DNA of 40,485 nt from Bacteroidales bacterium. Lineage in GTDB: Bacteria > Bacteroidota > Bacteroidia > Bacteroidales > UBA932. Location: NCBI GenBank assembly GCA_017465225.1, contig JAFTWQ010000021.1:1-40485 (forward strand), given 5' to 3'. The notes under the pieces are model-generated. The model did not search any database and had not been told where the DNA came from. It was given only the letters and a program-made list of their open reading frames with translations. Position 1 is the first letter of the stretch; each line of letters opens with the position of its first letter. The position numbers and the translations under genes were made by a program. Shown here piece by piece: positions 1 through 8,129 of the stretch.

Positions 1-49
1 CATCAAATGGTATCTGTACTTCAATGACGAAAAGAAGTCCAAGAAATGA
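1..49 (+). CDS. C-terminal end of an unidentified protein (partial)
   Basis: The second reading frame is open from the window edge to a TGA at 47-49 and reads IKWYLYFNDEKKSKK. Its lysine-rich end and the strong palindrome starting 18 bases later fit the end of a plus-strand gene. Too little is left to name a family. The first frame stops at 25-27, so this frame is the better choice, but the call is an inference from position. Confidence 0.45.
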   Translation, partial: IKWYLYFNDEKKSKK

Positions 50-67
50 GAAGATGTTTATATTGCT

Positions 68-107
68 AAAAGTGGTTGGTGAACGAGCTCGTTCACCAAC
101 CACTTTT
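68..107. terminator. Perfect 40-bp palindrome, probable bidirectional terminator
   Basis: The left arm AAAAGTGGTTGGTGAACGAG (68-87) is followed immediately by its exact reverse complement (88-107), with no spacer. The arms begin with four A and end with four T, so either strand would form a GC-containing hairpin followed by a short U tract. It lies between the end of the upstream gene and the lipoprotein gene at 277. Part of the arm sequence (TCACCAACCA) recurs at 115-124. Confidence 0.6.
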
Positions 108-139
108 GTCATGATCACCAACCAAAAATGTCAATTATA

Positions 140-172
140 CCGGGGATGTCGGAGCGCAGCGACGAAATCCCG
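140..172. repeat. REP-like imperfect palindrome
   Basis: The outer arms CCGGGGAT and ATCCCGG and inner arms GTCG and CGAC enclose a GAGCGCAG loop, giving a 33-base stem-loop. Its look (CCCCG/CGGGG arms, CGCTGCGCT-type centre) resembles short dispersed palindromes of Bacteroidales intergenic regions. Whether it is dispersed genome-wide cannot be seen here. The rest of 108-276 is AT-rich and shows no convincing gene. Confidence 0.45.
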
Positions 173-276
173 GTGAGAGATTTGACAACGAAGTTCTAGG
201 CCTTTCATCGGCAAAATCTCCTTTTTGCTTGATTTTTCCATTTATTGAAAATGGAAACTTATCATTTTTGTATTGC

Positions 277-2175
277 ATGAAAACAGATATTATGAGGTCC
301 ATAAAACATTTATATAAGTTCATCGGGGTTCTGTTGCTGTTGTGCTGCATTTCCTGTGAAGGGGGATTCGGCAGAATGGATGAAAACCCGTACGCAGATG
401 ATGACACTCACAGGTCGGAGCTGGATTATGACGACAGCAAGGAGCAGGAGGAAAACAATCAGGGTTCTTCTTCAGGAAGTCAGACAACCGGATCCTTGTC
501 TGAACTGAAGTCTTTTGACATAGAGTTCGATGATGGGCCGTTGACCGAAGATGAGACAGTACCTTCCGATGAAAGCGATCCGTCATATGAAGACTATGTC
601 GAAAATTATACAGTAAAAGATATTGTCGAGGTAGTTTGGTCAGGTACTGCAGCCACGTTCTCGGGAGCGGTGGATAAGGTCAGCATTACATGTGAGGGTA
701 CGGATGTGACCATCACTTCAAGCGAAAAAGGCATGTGCTATGTCCTTAAAGGAAATTGTCCTGACGGTATGGTTTCCATTTATTCGGATTATAAGTTCAG
801 GCTTGATATAGAGGGGCTTACGCTATCCAATGCAGATGGTCCGGCAATAAATATCCAGTCCGGAAAGAGAGCGTATGTCATACTGTCCGGAACAAATACA
901 TTGACTGACGGTCCGGCCTATGCCGCATCGAAAGAGGACAGGAAGGGTACATTCTTTTCGGAAGGACAGCTCTGCTTCAGTGGTACGGGGACATTGAATG
1001 TCATCGCCAATCATAAGAACGGAATAGTTTCGGACGATTATCTGTTCTTCAGGAGAGGGCCGGTCATCAACGTGACATCTTCAGGAACAAACGGTTTGAA
1101 GGCCAATGACTGGATACAGATAAATGGTGGAGTTCTCAATGTTGAGGCTACAGCTGCCGGAGGCAAATGCTTGAGCAGCGACGGCTATATCCGCATAAAT
1201 GGCGGGCGTGCCACGCTCATGACGACCGGAGGACTTGACGAAAGCGATTATTCGTCATCATGCTGCGTCAAGTCTGACAGCATATTCGTTATGGCTGGCG
1301 GCGAACTTTTCTGCAAGAGCACAGGGCGTGGCGGCAAAGGCATAAAAGCCGACATGAACGCTTATTTCAACGGAGGAACCGTCAGAGTCATCACTGCCGG
1401 TGCTGACGACACCTCCCGTCCGAAAGGAATCAGGGTCGAGGGCAAACTATTCATCAACGGCGGTGACATAATGGTGCGCGTAGCATCACACGAAGGCATC
1501 GAAAGCAAGTCATATATAGAGATCAACGGAGGCAGGATCATGGTACATTCATACGATGATGCCATAAATTCTGCCGGTGAACTCATCTTCAACGGAGGTT
1601 ATGTATATTCGCAGTCAACATCGAATGACGGATTGGATTCAAACGGAAACATGACCTTCAATGATGGAGTCATATATGCCGTAGGACCATCAGCCGGAGC
1701 GGAATGTGCGATCGACGTCAATGAAGAAGGAAGGGCATACATCGTTATGAACGGCGGTATTGTGGTCGGAGCCGGTGCGGGCAACAGCACTCCGAGTGCC
1801 GGGACCCAGAGCTGGTGCGTCTATGGAAATACAGGAATGGGCGGCGGTCCCGGCGGTGGCCCAGGTGGTCCCGGTGGAGGTCCTGGAGGTTTCGGAGGCG
1901 GCAGACCGGGAAACGGAGGTTCGTCTTCGGGGTCGATATCTTCCGCTGCAACCTGTTCAGTAACAGACGCTGACGGCAGTCTCGTACTGGCTTTCACATC
2001 GCCAGTGGCAGCCTCAGGTCTGTTTGTATCCTCTCCGGCTCTTGTCAAAGGTTCGTCTTACACCCTTTCGTCTGGAGTGACCGTCAATGGGGGAAATGAT
2101 TTCTGCGGACTGATAACGGATGCAGAGGTCAGCGGTGGAAATAAACTGGGAACGATGACGGCATCAGGCCGATAA
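277..2175 (+). CDS. Carbohydrate-binding-domain (DUF4353-type) lipoprotein
   Basis: A 632-residue surface or periplasmic lipoprotein. ATG at 277 is chosen (alternative 292, MRSIKHLYKF); the frame is open back to a TTG at 229, but only the ATG starts give a compact signal peptide, LLLLCCISC, with a lipobox cysteine. An acidic Ser/Glu/Asp-rich linker follows. The main body repeats INGG-type turns (for example IQINGGVLNVEA, IRINGGRATLM, IEINGGRIMV), the pattern of a right-handed beta-helix as in the DUF4353 carbohydrate-binding family. Near residues 522-550 is a very Gly/Pro-rich stretch of GGGPGG repeats, then a beta-rich C-terminal domain. Sixteen bases later comes a LytS-type kinase, so the two are probably co-transcribed and the lipoprotein may be linked to what the kinase senses. 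The ligand is unknown. Confidence 0.75.
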   Translation: MKTDIMRSIKHLYKFIGVLLLLCCISCEGGFGRMDENPYADDDTHRSELDYDDSKEQEENNQGSSSGSQTTGSLSELKSFDIEFDDGPLTEDETVPSDESDPSYEDYVENYTVKDIVEVVWSGTAATFSGAVDKVSITCEGTDVTITSSEKGMCYVLKGNCPDGMVSIYSDYKFRLDIEGLTLSNADGPAINIQSGKRAYVILSGTNTLTDGPAYAASKEDRKGTFFSEGQLCFSGTGTLNVIANHKNGIVSDDYLFFRRGPVINVTSSGTNGLKANDWIQINGGVLNVEATAAGGKCLSSDGYIRINGGRATLMTTGGLDESDYSSSCCVKSDSIFVMAGGELFCKSTGRGGKGIKADMNAYFNGGTVRVITAGADDTSRPKGIRVEGKLFINGGDIMVRVASHEGIESKSYIEINGGRIMVHSYDDAINSAGELIFNGGYVYSQSTSNDGLDSNGNMTFNDGVIYAVGPSAGAECAIDVNEEGRAYIVMNGGIVVGAGAGNSTPSAGTQSWCVYGNTGMGGGPGGGPGGPGGGPGGFGGGRPGNGGSSSGSISSAATCSVTDADGSLVLAFTSPVAASGLFVSSPALVKGSSYTLSSGVTVNGGNDFCGLITDAEVSGGNKLGTMTASGR

Positions 2176-2191
2176 TTATTATATTCGCGCT

Positions 2192-3295
2192 ATGGCAGAG
2201 TCGAAGAATGGAAATATGCGCCATGAATATATCCTGTATGCTTTGATATGGGTGGTTATCGCTATGCTGCCAATATTCCTGGAGTTATGGGAGTATATGG
2301 ATGGAGCTGAATTTGAATGGAGACCGGTCTTAAGATGGTGGACCGGCATGGTTCCTTTGGTTGCTATCTTTCTGCTGCATAATCATTTACTGATTCCACG
2401 TATTCTCAAGAAAGGAAAGATAAAGCACTATTGCGTATCTGTCTCCGTCATTCTGCTGGCTTTCGGGACAATGTTCTTTTCAATGGACAGACACAGGCCG
2501 GAAATGCATGGTGAAAGAAGAATGCCTCCTCCTCATCATATTGAAAGTCCGCACGCCCGTCCTCCGATGCCTATGCATGCTCCGGTACTTCCGTTGCCGG
2601 TATTGTTCAAGTTTGTGCTGGCCCTGCTGACATTGGGAGTCAATGTCGCCATTTCCCTGTCTTTCAGCTATAGCCGTGAGCAGGCAAACAGGAAGGATCT
2701 GGAGAATTACAGGCTGCAGGAAGAATTGAAATACCTGAAGCAGCAGATAAGCCCTCACTTTTTCATGAATGTTCTCAACAATATACATGAAATGGCGGAA
2801 GATGATGTCGCAAAGGCCCAGGAAATGATCCTGGAATTGTCGAGGCTGATGAGGTATGTCCTGTATGAAAGCGAGAATCCGGTCACTACGCTTGCTTCAG
2901 AGGTCAGGTTCATATCAAGCTATGTAGACCTGATGAGAATGAGATACCTTGAAGATGTCGTGAAGATAAATCTGGAACTGCCAGAAGATACTTCCGGATA
3001 TATCAATATTCCGCCGCTGCTTTTCATCTCGTTCATCGAGAATGCATTCAAGCACGGGGTCAGTTATCTGAACGATACCGTCATAGACATAAGGCTGCAT
3101 GAAAAGGATGGAAAGGTGCTTTTCAGCTGCAGCAACACGGTTCCATCCAGGAATCCAGAGACGTCAAGGAAAGGTGGAGTCGGACTTGTGAATGTAAGGA
3201 GGCGTCTTGATCTGCTGTATGGCGAAGACTACTCTCTCAAGATAAATGAAGATGATAAACTCTATTCAGTCACATTGATAATACCGAGCTTATGA
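2192..3295 (+). CDS. LytS-type sensor histidine kinase (His_kinase family)
   Basis: Membrane histidine kinase of 367 residues. Four hydrophobic segments are visible at about 12-32, 49-66, 78-97 and 136-158. Between the third and fourth lies a loop (about 98-135), predicted periplasmic, with many His, Met and Pro (HRPEMHGERRMPPPHH, then PHARPPMPMHAP). A short coiled coil leads to the phosphoacceptor motif QISPHFFMN (His189). The ATPase part shows PPLLFISFIENAFKHG and a late GGVGLVNVRRRL glycine box, as in the LytS/YpdA class. Its stop overlaps the start of the response regulator by four bases (ATGA), so the pair is translationally coupled. The His/Met-rich loop could bind metal or be a simple hinge; that is inference. 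Confidence 0.9.
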   Translation: MAESKNGNMRHEYILYALIWVVIAMLPIFLELWEYMDGAEFEWRPVLRWWTGMVPLVAIFLLHNHLLIPRILKKGKIKHYCVSVSVILLAFGTMFFSMDRHRPEMHGERRMPPPHHIESPHARPPMPMHAPVLPLPVLFKFVLALLTLGVNVAISLSFSYSREQANRKDLENYRLQEELKYLKQQISPHFFMNVLNNIHEMAEDDVAKAQEMILELSRLMRYVLYESENPVTTLASEVRFISSYVDLMRMRYLEDVVKINLELPEDTSGYINIPPLLFISFIENAFKHGVSYLNDTVIDIRLHEKDGKVLFSCSNTVPSRNPETSRKGGVGLVNVRRRLDLLYGEDYSLKINEDDKLYSVTLIIPSL

Positions 3296-3999
3296 AGATA
3301 AGATGCATAGCTGTAGATGACGAGCCATTGGCATTGAACAAACTGAAGCGCAATATTCTCAAGTTCCCGTTTCTTGAGCTTGTTGCAGCCTGCCATAATG
3401 CCGAACAGGCCAGGAAGGTACTGGAAACCAGGGAGATTGACCTGATATATATTGATATCAATATGCCGGACATGAATGGTCTGGAATTCATCCGTGCATG
3501 CGCGAATCCTCCTATGGTGATCTTTGTGACTGCATATTCCGAATATGCTGTGGAAAGTTACAAGGTCAGCGCCATCGATTATCTTCTCAAGCCGTACGGA
3601 ACGGAAGATTTCCGCCGCACAGCGGAAAAGGCTTACAGGTATTGGCAGCTTCTGAAAAGTCAGGCGGATGTCGAAGGCATAGCCGAAGAAAATGTGCTGT
3701 ACCTCAAAAGCGACCATCGCTTCCTTCGCGTGGAATGTGATGATGTCAGGTTCATAGAAGGCCAGAACGAGTATCTGAAGGTGCATCTTGCCTCTGCCGA
3801 GGCTTTCCTGACGCATATGACGTTCCGTCAGATTGCCGGATCGCTGCCGAAGAATTTCATTCATATCCACCGCTCATATATAGTGAACATGAAGCGTGTG
3901 GTCTCTGCTGAACGCACGCTTGTGATCATGGACGACGGCACGCGTCTGCCGGTCAGCGACTCCAGAAAGAATGCCCTTCTGGAGTACATGACCTCATGA
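3292..3999 (+). CDS. LytTR-family response regulator
   Basis: A 235-residue response regulator. The receiver domain (1-120) has the acidic pair at Asp9-Asp10, the phosphoacceptor Asp55 in LIYIDINMPDMNG, the VTAYSE switch threonine region and the late lysine in DYLLKPY. The C-terminal part (about 130-235) is a LytTR DNA-binding domain, with VRFIEGQNEYLKV and FIHIHRSYIVNMKRV as its typical strands. It overlaps the upstream kinase gene by four bases and is almost certainly its partner. LytTR regulators commonly bind direct repeats upstream of their targets; the neighbouring lipoprotein gene is the obvious candidate target, but I found no clear binding repeat in its leader. Confidence 0.93.
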   Translation: MKIRCIAVDDEPLALNKLKRNILKFPFLELVAACHNAEQARKVLETREIDLIYIDINMPDMNGLEFIRACANPPMVIFVTAYSEYAVESYKVSAIDYLLKPYGTEDFRRTAEKAYRYWQLLKSQADVEGIAEENVLYLKSDHRFLRVECDDVRFIEGQNEYLKVHLASAEAFLTHMTFRQIAGSLPKNFIHIHRSYIVNMKRVVSAERTLVIMDDGTRLPVSDSRKNALLEYMTS

Positions 4000-4009
4000 A
4001 GTCTCCGGA

Positions 4010-4303
4010 CTACCTGTTTCCTTTAGCTTCGTCAATCCTCTCCTGGACGCCCTTGCGTATTTCAGGATTCCTCATGGCCTTCTGCTCCTGAGCCATGGCT
4101 CCTGTTGTGATGCCTGTCATAAGGGCGGCAATACCCATGATCTTAATAAACTTCTTCACGAACTTGTCCTCAATCTTCTGGTATGTTCCTACCACCGCAT
4201 CCTCAACTGCCTTGTAACCTTTTACCACTCCTTCCTCGATTGTCTTATAGGCACCTACTGCTTTATCTTCGATCTTGCCTGTCTTCAGTTTCATATCGTT
4301 CAT
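4010..4303 (-). CDS. Small 11-residue-repeat protein with membrane segment
   Basis: A 97-residue protein of unknown function. Residues about 10-53 are four back-to-back 11-mers: KIEDKAVGAYK, TIEEGVVKGYK, AVEDAVVGTYQ, KIEDKFVKKFI. The period suggests an amphipathic helix like those of LEA or apolipoprotein type proteins, with acidic and hydrophobic faces. A hydrophobic segment follows (IMGIAALMTGITTGAMA), which could insert in a membrane or act as an internal signal sequence with an A-M-A cleavage site, then a charged tail. ATG at 4303 is used (alternative ATG at 4294). A TACCTTTG -7 element lies 20 bases upstream at 4331-4324. It converges on the regulator gene, with only 10 bases between. 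Confidence 0.7.
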   Translation of the reverse strand: MNDMKLKTGKIEDKAVGAYKTIEEGVVKGYKAVEDAVVGTYQKIEDKFVKKFIKIMGIAALMTGITTGAMAQEQKAMRNPEIRKGVQERIDEAKGNR

Positions 4304-4323
4304 ATCCTTTTCATTTAACGCTG

Positions 4324-4331
4324 CAAAGGTA
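4324..4331 (-). promoter_or_regulatory. -7 promoter element for the 11-mer repeat protein
   Basis: On the minus strand this reads TACCTTTG, a full match to the Bacteroidota consensus TANNTTTG, 20 bases before the ATG at 4303. No TTTG was found at the -33 distance, so the upstream half is weak. Confidence 0.55.
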
Positions 4332-4371
4332 TGGCAATTAACCGAAATAAATTATTCATATCATCGGAAGG

Positions 4372-4404
4372 GTTGGGCATATTTTCCTAATATGATTATA
4401 TTTG
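4372..4404 (+). promoter_or_regulatory. Promoter of the PHP phosphoesterase gene
   Basis: TATATTTG at 4397-4404 matches TANNTTTG fully. GTTG at 4372-4375 sits 21 bases upstream, close to the TTTG-N19 spacing of Bacteroidota housekeeping promoters. The ATG at 4425 is 20 bases downstream. This supports that start against longer readings of the same frame, which would begin upstream of the promoter. Confidence 0.6.
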
Positions 4405-4424
4405 TAGTAGCAAAACCTGACCAC

Positions 4425-5477
4425 ATGATGCAAAGATTCCTGTCCTTTCTTTTTTTGGCTGCTTCTTTCACAGCCAACGCCCAGATGTCGAATGACGATG
4501 TCCACAAATACGACCATCGCAACCAGTCCCAGTACCGTACCGAAATCAATATCCCCGGTTTCGACGGCTATCAGACATTGAAATGCGACTTCCATATCCA
4601 TACCGTGTTTTCTGACGGAACGGTATGGCCGTCAGTAAGGGTGCAGGAGGCATGGCAGGAAGGTCTTGACGTCATTGCCATCACCGACCATCTTGAATAC
4701 CGTCCTCATAAGGACATCGTGAAAGCCGATCATAACGAGTCGTACGATATCGCGAAGAAAGAAGGTGACAAGGTCGGCCTCATGGTCATAAAAGGAACAG
4801 AAATCACCAGAGGCAAGCCTCTGGGCCATCTGAATGCCCTTTTCATCACTGATGCGAATGCCATGGATGTGAATGATCCTCTGCAGGCGATCGACATCGC
4901 TGACGCCCAGGGAGCATATATAATATGGAACCATCCGGGCTGGCCGGACAACAAGTCCACATTCTACGACGTCCATGGCGAGCTCATCAAGGCCGGAAAG
5001 ATAGATGCATATGAGGCCTATAATTATATGGAGTCATATCCGCTGACCTTCGACTGGTATGCGCAGTATGGCATTGCTCCTATGGCAAACACGGACATCC
5101 ATGGGCCGATCGCAATGGATTATGACTGCGGCGACGGATGGATGCGTCCGATGACCCTTGTCTTCGCGGCTGACAGGACCGAGGCTGCGCTGAAGGAAGC
5201 TCTTGAGGCAAAGCGCACGCTGGCATTCTTCCATGGCAACCTACTTGGCGACAAGGAATATCTTGCAAAGCTTGTAGGTGCATCACTCAAGACCAGGATG
5301 ATCGGGGAGAGGATGGAAGTGACAAATATCTCGGACATCACATACAGCATGACCCAGGGAGATGCTCTTTACATATTCCCTGCGGGAAAGACTGTCATCA
5401 TAGGCAGGCCACAGGGTGAACTTGTAGTGCAGAACTGTCTCTGGGGCAATGGAAAGCATCTGCTCTTCAGATTCTGA
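4425..5477 (+). CDS. Secreted PHP-domain metal-dependent phosphoesterase
   Basis: A 350-residue exported protein. The chosen start gives a clean signal peptide (MMQRFLSFLFLAASFTANAQ). The PHP motifs follow in order: CDFHIHTVFSDGT (His57, His59), IAITDHLEYRPH, a GTEIT strand, IIWNHPGWP and NTDIHGP. These supply the metal ligands of the polymerase-and-histidinol-phosphatase superfamily, usually two or three Zn, Mn or Fe ions. The family hydrolyses phosphoesters; the exact substrate in the periplasm is not visible. The C-terminal ~70 residues look like a small beta domain. The PagL-like gene follows after 33 bases, probably on the same transcript. Confidence 0.85.
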   Translation: MMQRFLSFLFLAASFTANAQMSNDDVHKYDHRNQSQYRTEINIPGFDGYQTLKCDFHIHTVFSDGTVWPSVRVQEAWQEGLDVIAITDHLEYRPHKDIVKADHNESYDIAKKEGDKVGLMVIKGTEITRGKPLGHLNALFITDANAMDVNDPLQAIDIADAQGAYIIWNHPGWPDNKSTFYDVHGELIKAGKIDAYEAYNYMESYPLTFDWYAQYGIAPMANTDIHGPIAMDYDCGDGWMRPMTLVFAADRTEAALKEALEAKRTLAFFHGNLLGDKEYLAKLVGASLKTRMIGERMEVTNISDITYSMTQGDALYIFPAGKTVIIGRPQGELVVQNCLWGNGKHLLFRF

Positions 5478-5510
5478 TGAAAAAGAAACTTTAACCTGAA
5501 CTGACCGCAA

Positions 5511-6695
5511 ATGAAAAAGCTATTCCTTGTATTATTTGTCCTGCTGGGAGCATTGCCTGTCTTTGCCGGACCAGGAACCACGATATTCAATAAGGAGCAT
5601 ATGAATGTATCCGTGCACTCGCGTTACCAGTATATGCTGGACTGGCACGGCATCCATAATGATATGCTGTATACTTACGGCTCCATCCTGACAGGTGTGC
5701 AGGTGGGCTTTGACACACATCCTTCAGACAGCAGCTGGTGGTCGAACGCCTATAATTATCCTAGCCTGTCACTTGGCTTTTCATATGATAATGCTGATTT
5801 CATGAAGACAAAGCCCGGAACAAACATGGGTGACTTCTACAATCTTTATCTTGCTACGGAATTTGACTTCTTCCGTGCCGGAATCTTTTCCGTCGGACCG
5901 GTTCTTGAACTTGGAATGTCCTATACCACAGACAAATACAGTCCGAGAAGAAATGACGTCAACAAGTTCATAGGTTCCAATATCGTTGCCAATCTGGCAG
6001 CCGGAGTGGAAGCTTCTGTGCGTTTCCATCCTCATTGGGAGATGGCTTTGACCGGCTATTTTGTCCACCATTCCACAGGCATGACCAGCGTTCCGAATCT
6101 GGGTACCAATCAGGCTGCAGCGGGTGCGAAGCTGAAATATTACCTGGCTGCTCAGGAAACAGACAGGAAGATCAGGCTGGAAAAGCCGGAGTATTCCAAG
6201 GACCTTAAATGGAATGTCTATACTGCCTTCGGTGGTCATAGCTGCGACTGGGAGCTCAATGCAAAAGGTCCCGAAGCATATCCGGTGAAGTTCCGCCTCA
6301 GGGCGATTCTTGGCGTTGAAGCCTCATGGAGATACCACAGGATGCTGTCGACAGGCCTGGGCATCGAAGGAAACTATGCCGACAATGCATATAGGGAAAT
6401 GGACCTGCTGCTCAGAGGACAGGAAGATCTGGAAGGATATTCGCCATTCTATACCTCCGTCCATCTCATCCAGAATCTCCATTATGCGGATTTTTCCGTC
6501 AATTTCGCATTGGGCATGTACACATTCAAGAAGACAGGTCTCGTGGAGGATATGAGCAAATGTTTCCAGCGTGTAGGCATGCGTTACCATCTGCCTTCGT
6601 TCAAGACAGGTCAGGCCTTCCTTGGATTTGGAATGAGGACTCATTATTTCGACCGCTCATATTGTCTTGAATACAGTGCGGGCATAACATTCTGA
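5511..6695 (+). CDS. PagL-like acyloxyacyl hydrolase (lipid A deacylase) candidate
   Basis: A 394-residue outer-membrane protein with a type I signal peptide (MKKLFLVLFVLLGALPVFA) and many alternating aromatic/polar strands. Around residues 186-200 is HHSTGMTSVPNLGTN. This resembles the PagL active site, in which a His-x-Ser pair precedes a conserved PN-G-N segment. PagL enzymes remove the 3-O-acyl chain from lipid A in the outer membrane. Bacteroidota members are about this length, longer than the ~170 residues of Proteobacterial PagL. The C-terminal half is a second region of beta strands. Function is inferred from the motif and the barrel character. Confidence 0.6.
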   Translation: MKKLFLVLFVLLGALPVFAGPGTTIFNKEHMNVSVHSRYQYMLDWHGIHNDMLYTYGSILTGVQVGFDTHPSDSSWWSNAYNYPSLSLGFSYDNADFMKTKPGTNMGDFYNLYLATEFDFFRAGIFSVGPVLELGMSYTTDKYSPRRNDVNKFIGSNIVANLAAGVEASVRFHPHWEMALTGYFVHHSTGMTSVPNLGTNQAAAGAKLKYYLAAQETDRKIRLEKPEYSKDLKWNVYTAFGGHSCDWELNAKGPEAYPVKFRLRAILGVEASWRYHRMLSTGLGIEGNYADNAYREMDLLLRGQEDLEGYSPFYTSVHLIQNLHYADFSVNFALGMYTFKKTGLVEDMSKCFQRVGMRYHLPSFKTGQAFLGFGMRTHYFDRSYCLEYSAGITF

Positions 6696-6705
6696 TGTTC
6701 ATCCG

Positions 6706-6736
6706 CCACAATGGATATCAGTCATATCCTTAGTGG
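6706..6736. terminator. Hairpin between convergent genes
   Basis: CCACAATGGATAT and ATATCCTTAGTGG pair over 13 positions with two mismatches around a five-base loop. It lies between the PagL-like gene and the convergent gene ending at 6779. No clear T tract follows on either strand, so a terminator role is only likely by position. Confidence 0.4.
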
Positions 6737-6778
6737 TATAATCAACACTTTCAATGTATAAATCATCACCTGAATCTG

Positions 6779-7453
6779 CTATTTCTTAGTAAGGAATCTG
6801 TATGTGATTTCACCGGCCTGAGCTGGTGAGGCGTCTTTTAAAGGTGAAAATATCGATGAACTTGCCGCTCTGACAGCGAAGAACCTGAGGCATTGGCTTT
6901 TGGACGACAAGTCATCGATCACCTTGGCGCTGATTACGCGGCCAGATCGATCTACATGTATGAGGACATGGACCTCTCCGTCTGCTCTGCAATGAAATTC
7001 CGGAAAATCCAGATGAAGGGCATCTCGTCCGTCAAGAGTGTAGGACATGACAGCCGGCTTGGCAAATGAATTTTCGACAGGAAGAACCCTGTTTGTCGAG
7101 CATGAGAATTCGTATCCTCCGAAGAGAATCATGGATACCTTCTTCTTGTTGCCTGTAGTTATCCACAGGTCCATGACGTTACCCATGCTGTCGTTCGGAT
7201 TACTGATCGAGTAATGGATGTTGTTGCCCCACTTGTTGAAATCCAGGATGTTGAACGTCTTTTCTCCGATGCGGAAGTCTTTGGACGAACGATAGATGAC
7301 CTCGCATGGCCAATCTTCCTCTTCGACTTCCATATGGTTGTATTTCAACGATGTGATGTATAATGTGTCGGTCTGTTTTGGCGGATTTATCTGTGCTGCG
7401 GATAGTATAGGGCATAAAATCCACAGTCCTGTAAAAAGCACTTTTCTGATCAT
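6779..7453 (-). CDS. Exported protein with TonB C-terminal-like domain
   Basis: A 224-residue protein starting with a cleavable signal peptide (MIRKVLFTGLWILCPILSAAQ). The last ~70 residues follow the TonB_C pattern: GEVHVLIHVDRSGRVISAKVID, then a helix (FFAVRAASSSIFSPLKDA) and a final EITYRFL strand. It has no N-terminal membrane anchor or proline-rich span, so it is not a classical energy transducer. Such free periplasmic domains are common in Bacteroidota, and their role is generally unclear. It is the last gene of a minus-strand group of three envelope proteins, 31 bases after the lipoprotein gene. Confidence 0.65.
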   Translation of the reverse strand: MIRKVLFTGLWILCPILSAAQINPPKQTDTLYITSLKYNHMEVEEEDWPCEVIYRSSKDFRIGEKTFNILDFNKWGNNIHYSISNPNDSMGNVMDLWITTGNKKKVSMILFGGYEFSCSTNRVLPVENSFAKPAVMSYTLDGRDALHLDFPEFHCRADGEVHVLIHVDRSGRVISAKVIDDLSSKSQCLRFFAVRAASSSIFSPLKDASPAQAGEITYRFLTKK

Positions 7454-7484
7454 ATGTGTGTGGTTAGTCTAATCTTATTCTCTA

Positions 7485-8126
7485 TCAGAATACAGTGCAA
7501 ATATAGGACTTTTCTTTGAATGAGATGCTTCCGCTGTGGACCGGATCTCCGTTTATGAATGTTTCTACTGTGAAGCAGCCGCTTTTGCCGCACATTCCTT
7601 CCGGGGTGGTGCTGAATCTCGATGAATATTTGTCCTCGATCCTTTCGCCTTTGATGTGGAAAATGTGATCACCGCCGTTTTCCTCGACCCTTATCTCCAT
7701 CGTGCAGCTGAAGTTCTTGATGTGGTCTTTCCAGTATCCATGAAGGGTCTCCTTTAACTTTCCTTCCCAGCCTGTGGACGTGCGGGTGAATGTATATGTC
7801 TTCAGGTCGCCGCTCGTGTAATCTCTTTTCGACAGGGTCCATGTTGATCCTTCGCAGGAGAACGTCCGTCCGTCTGTCCGGACCGTATCGATACGTGGTA
7901 TGAGCCAAACATTGTTCTCAAGCATCGTATAGTAAGAGTCGTCGCCCATTCCGAAAAGGCAGTGGTCTGCCTCAAGCATGTCGCCCAGGGCCTCATCCGT
8001 TCCGAATCCATACTTCAGCATGACTCCTCTCATGTAGTCGTCAAACGTTCCCATCTCCCTCTCGTAATTGATTATAGTGCAAGAGGTTAAAGCAAGTATT
8101 GCTATGTATGTAAATAACTTTCTCAT
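7485..8126 (-). CDS. Hypothetical lipoprotein
   Basis: A 213-residue protein with a short lipoprotein signal, MRKLFTYIAILALTSC, acylated at Cys16. The mature part is rich in Thr, Gly and beta-prone segments (STWTLSKRDYTSGDLKTY, GKLKETLHGYWKDHIK), with four internal cysteines. I do not recognise the family. It begins three bases after the stop of the outer-membrane protein gene, so they are surely co-transcribed. Confidence 0.6.
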   Translation of the reverse strand: MRKLFTYIAILALTSCTIINYEREMGTFDDYMRGVMLKYGFGTDEALGDMLEADHCLFGMGDDSYYTMLENNVWLIPRIDTVRTDGRTFSCEGSTWTLSKRDYTSGDLKTYTFTRTSTGWEGKLKETLHGYWKDHIKNFSCTMEIRVEENGGDHIFHIKGERIEDKYSSRFSTTPEGMCGKSGCFTVETFINGDPVHSGSISFKEKSYICTVF

Positions 8127-8129
8127 GGC

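Noticed and set aside
229-276. Upstream TTG start for the first lipoprotein
   Set aside because: It would place 16 extra residues before a normal lipoprotein signal; ATG 277 or 292 fits better.
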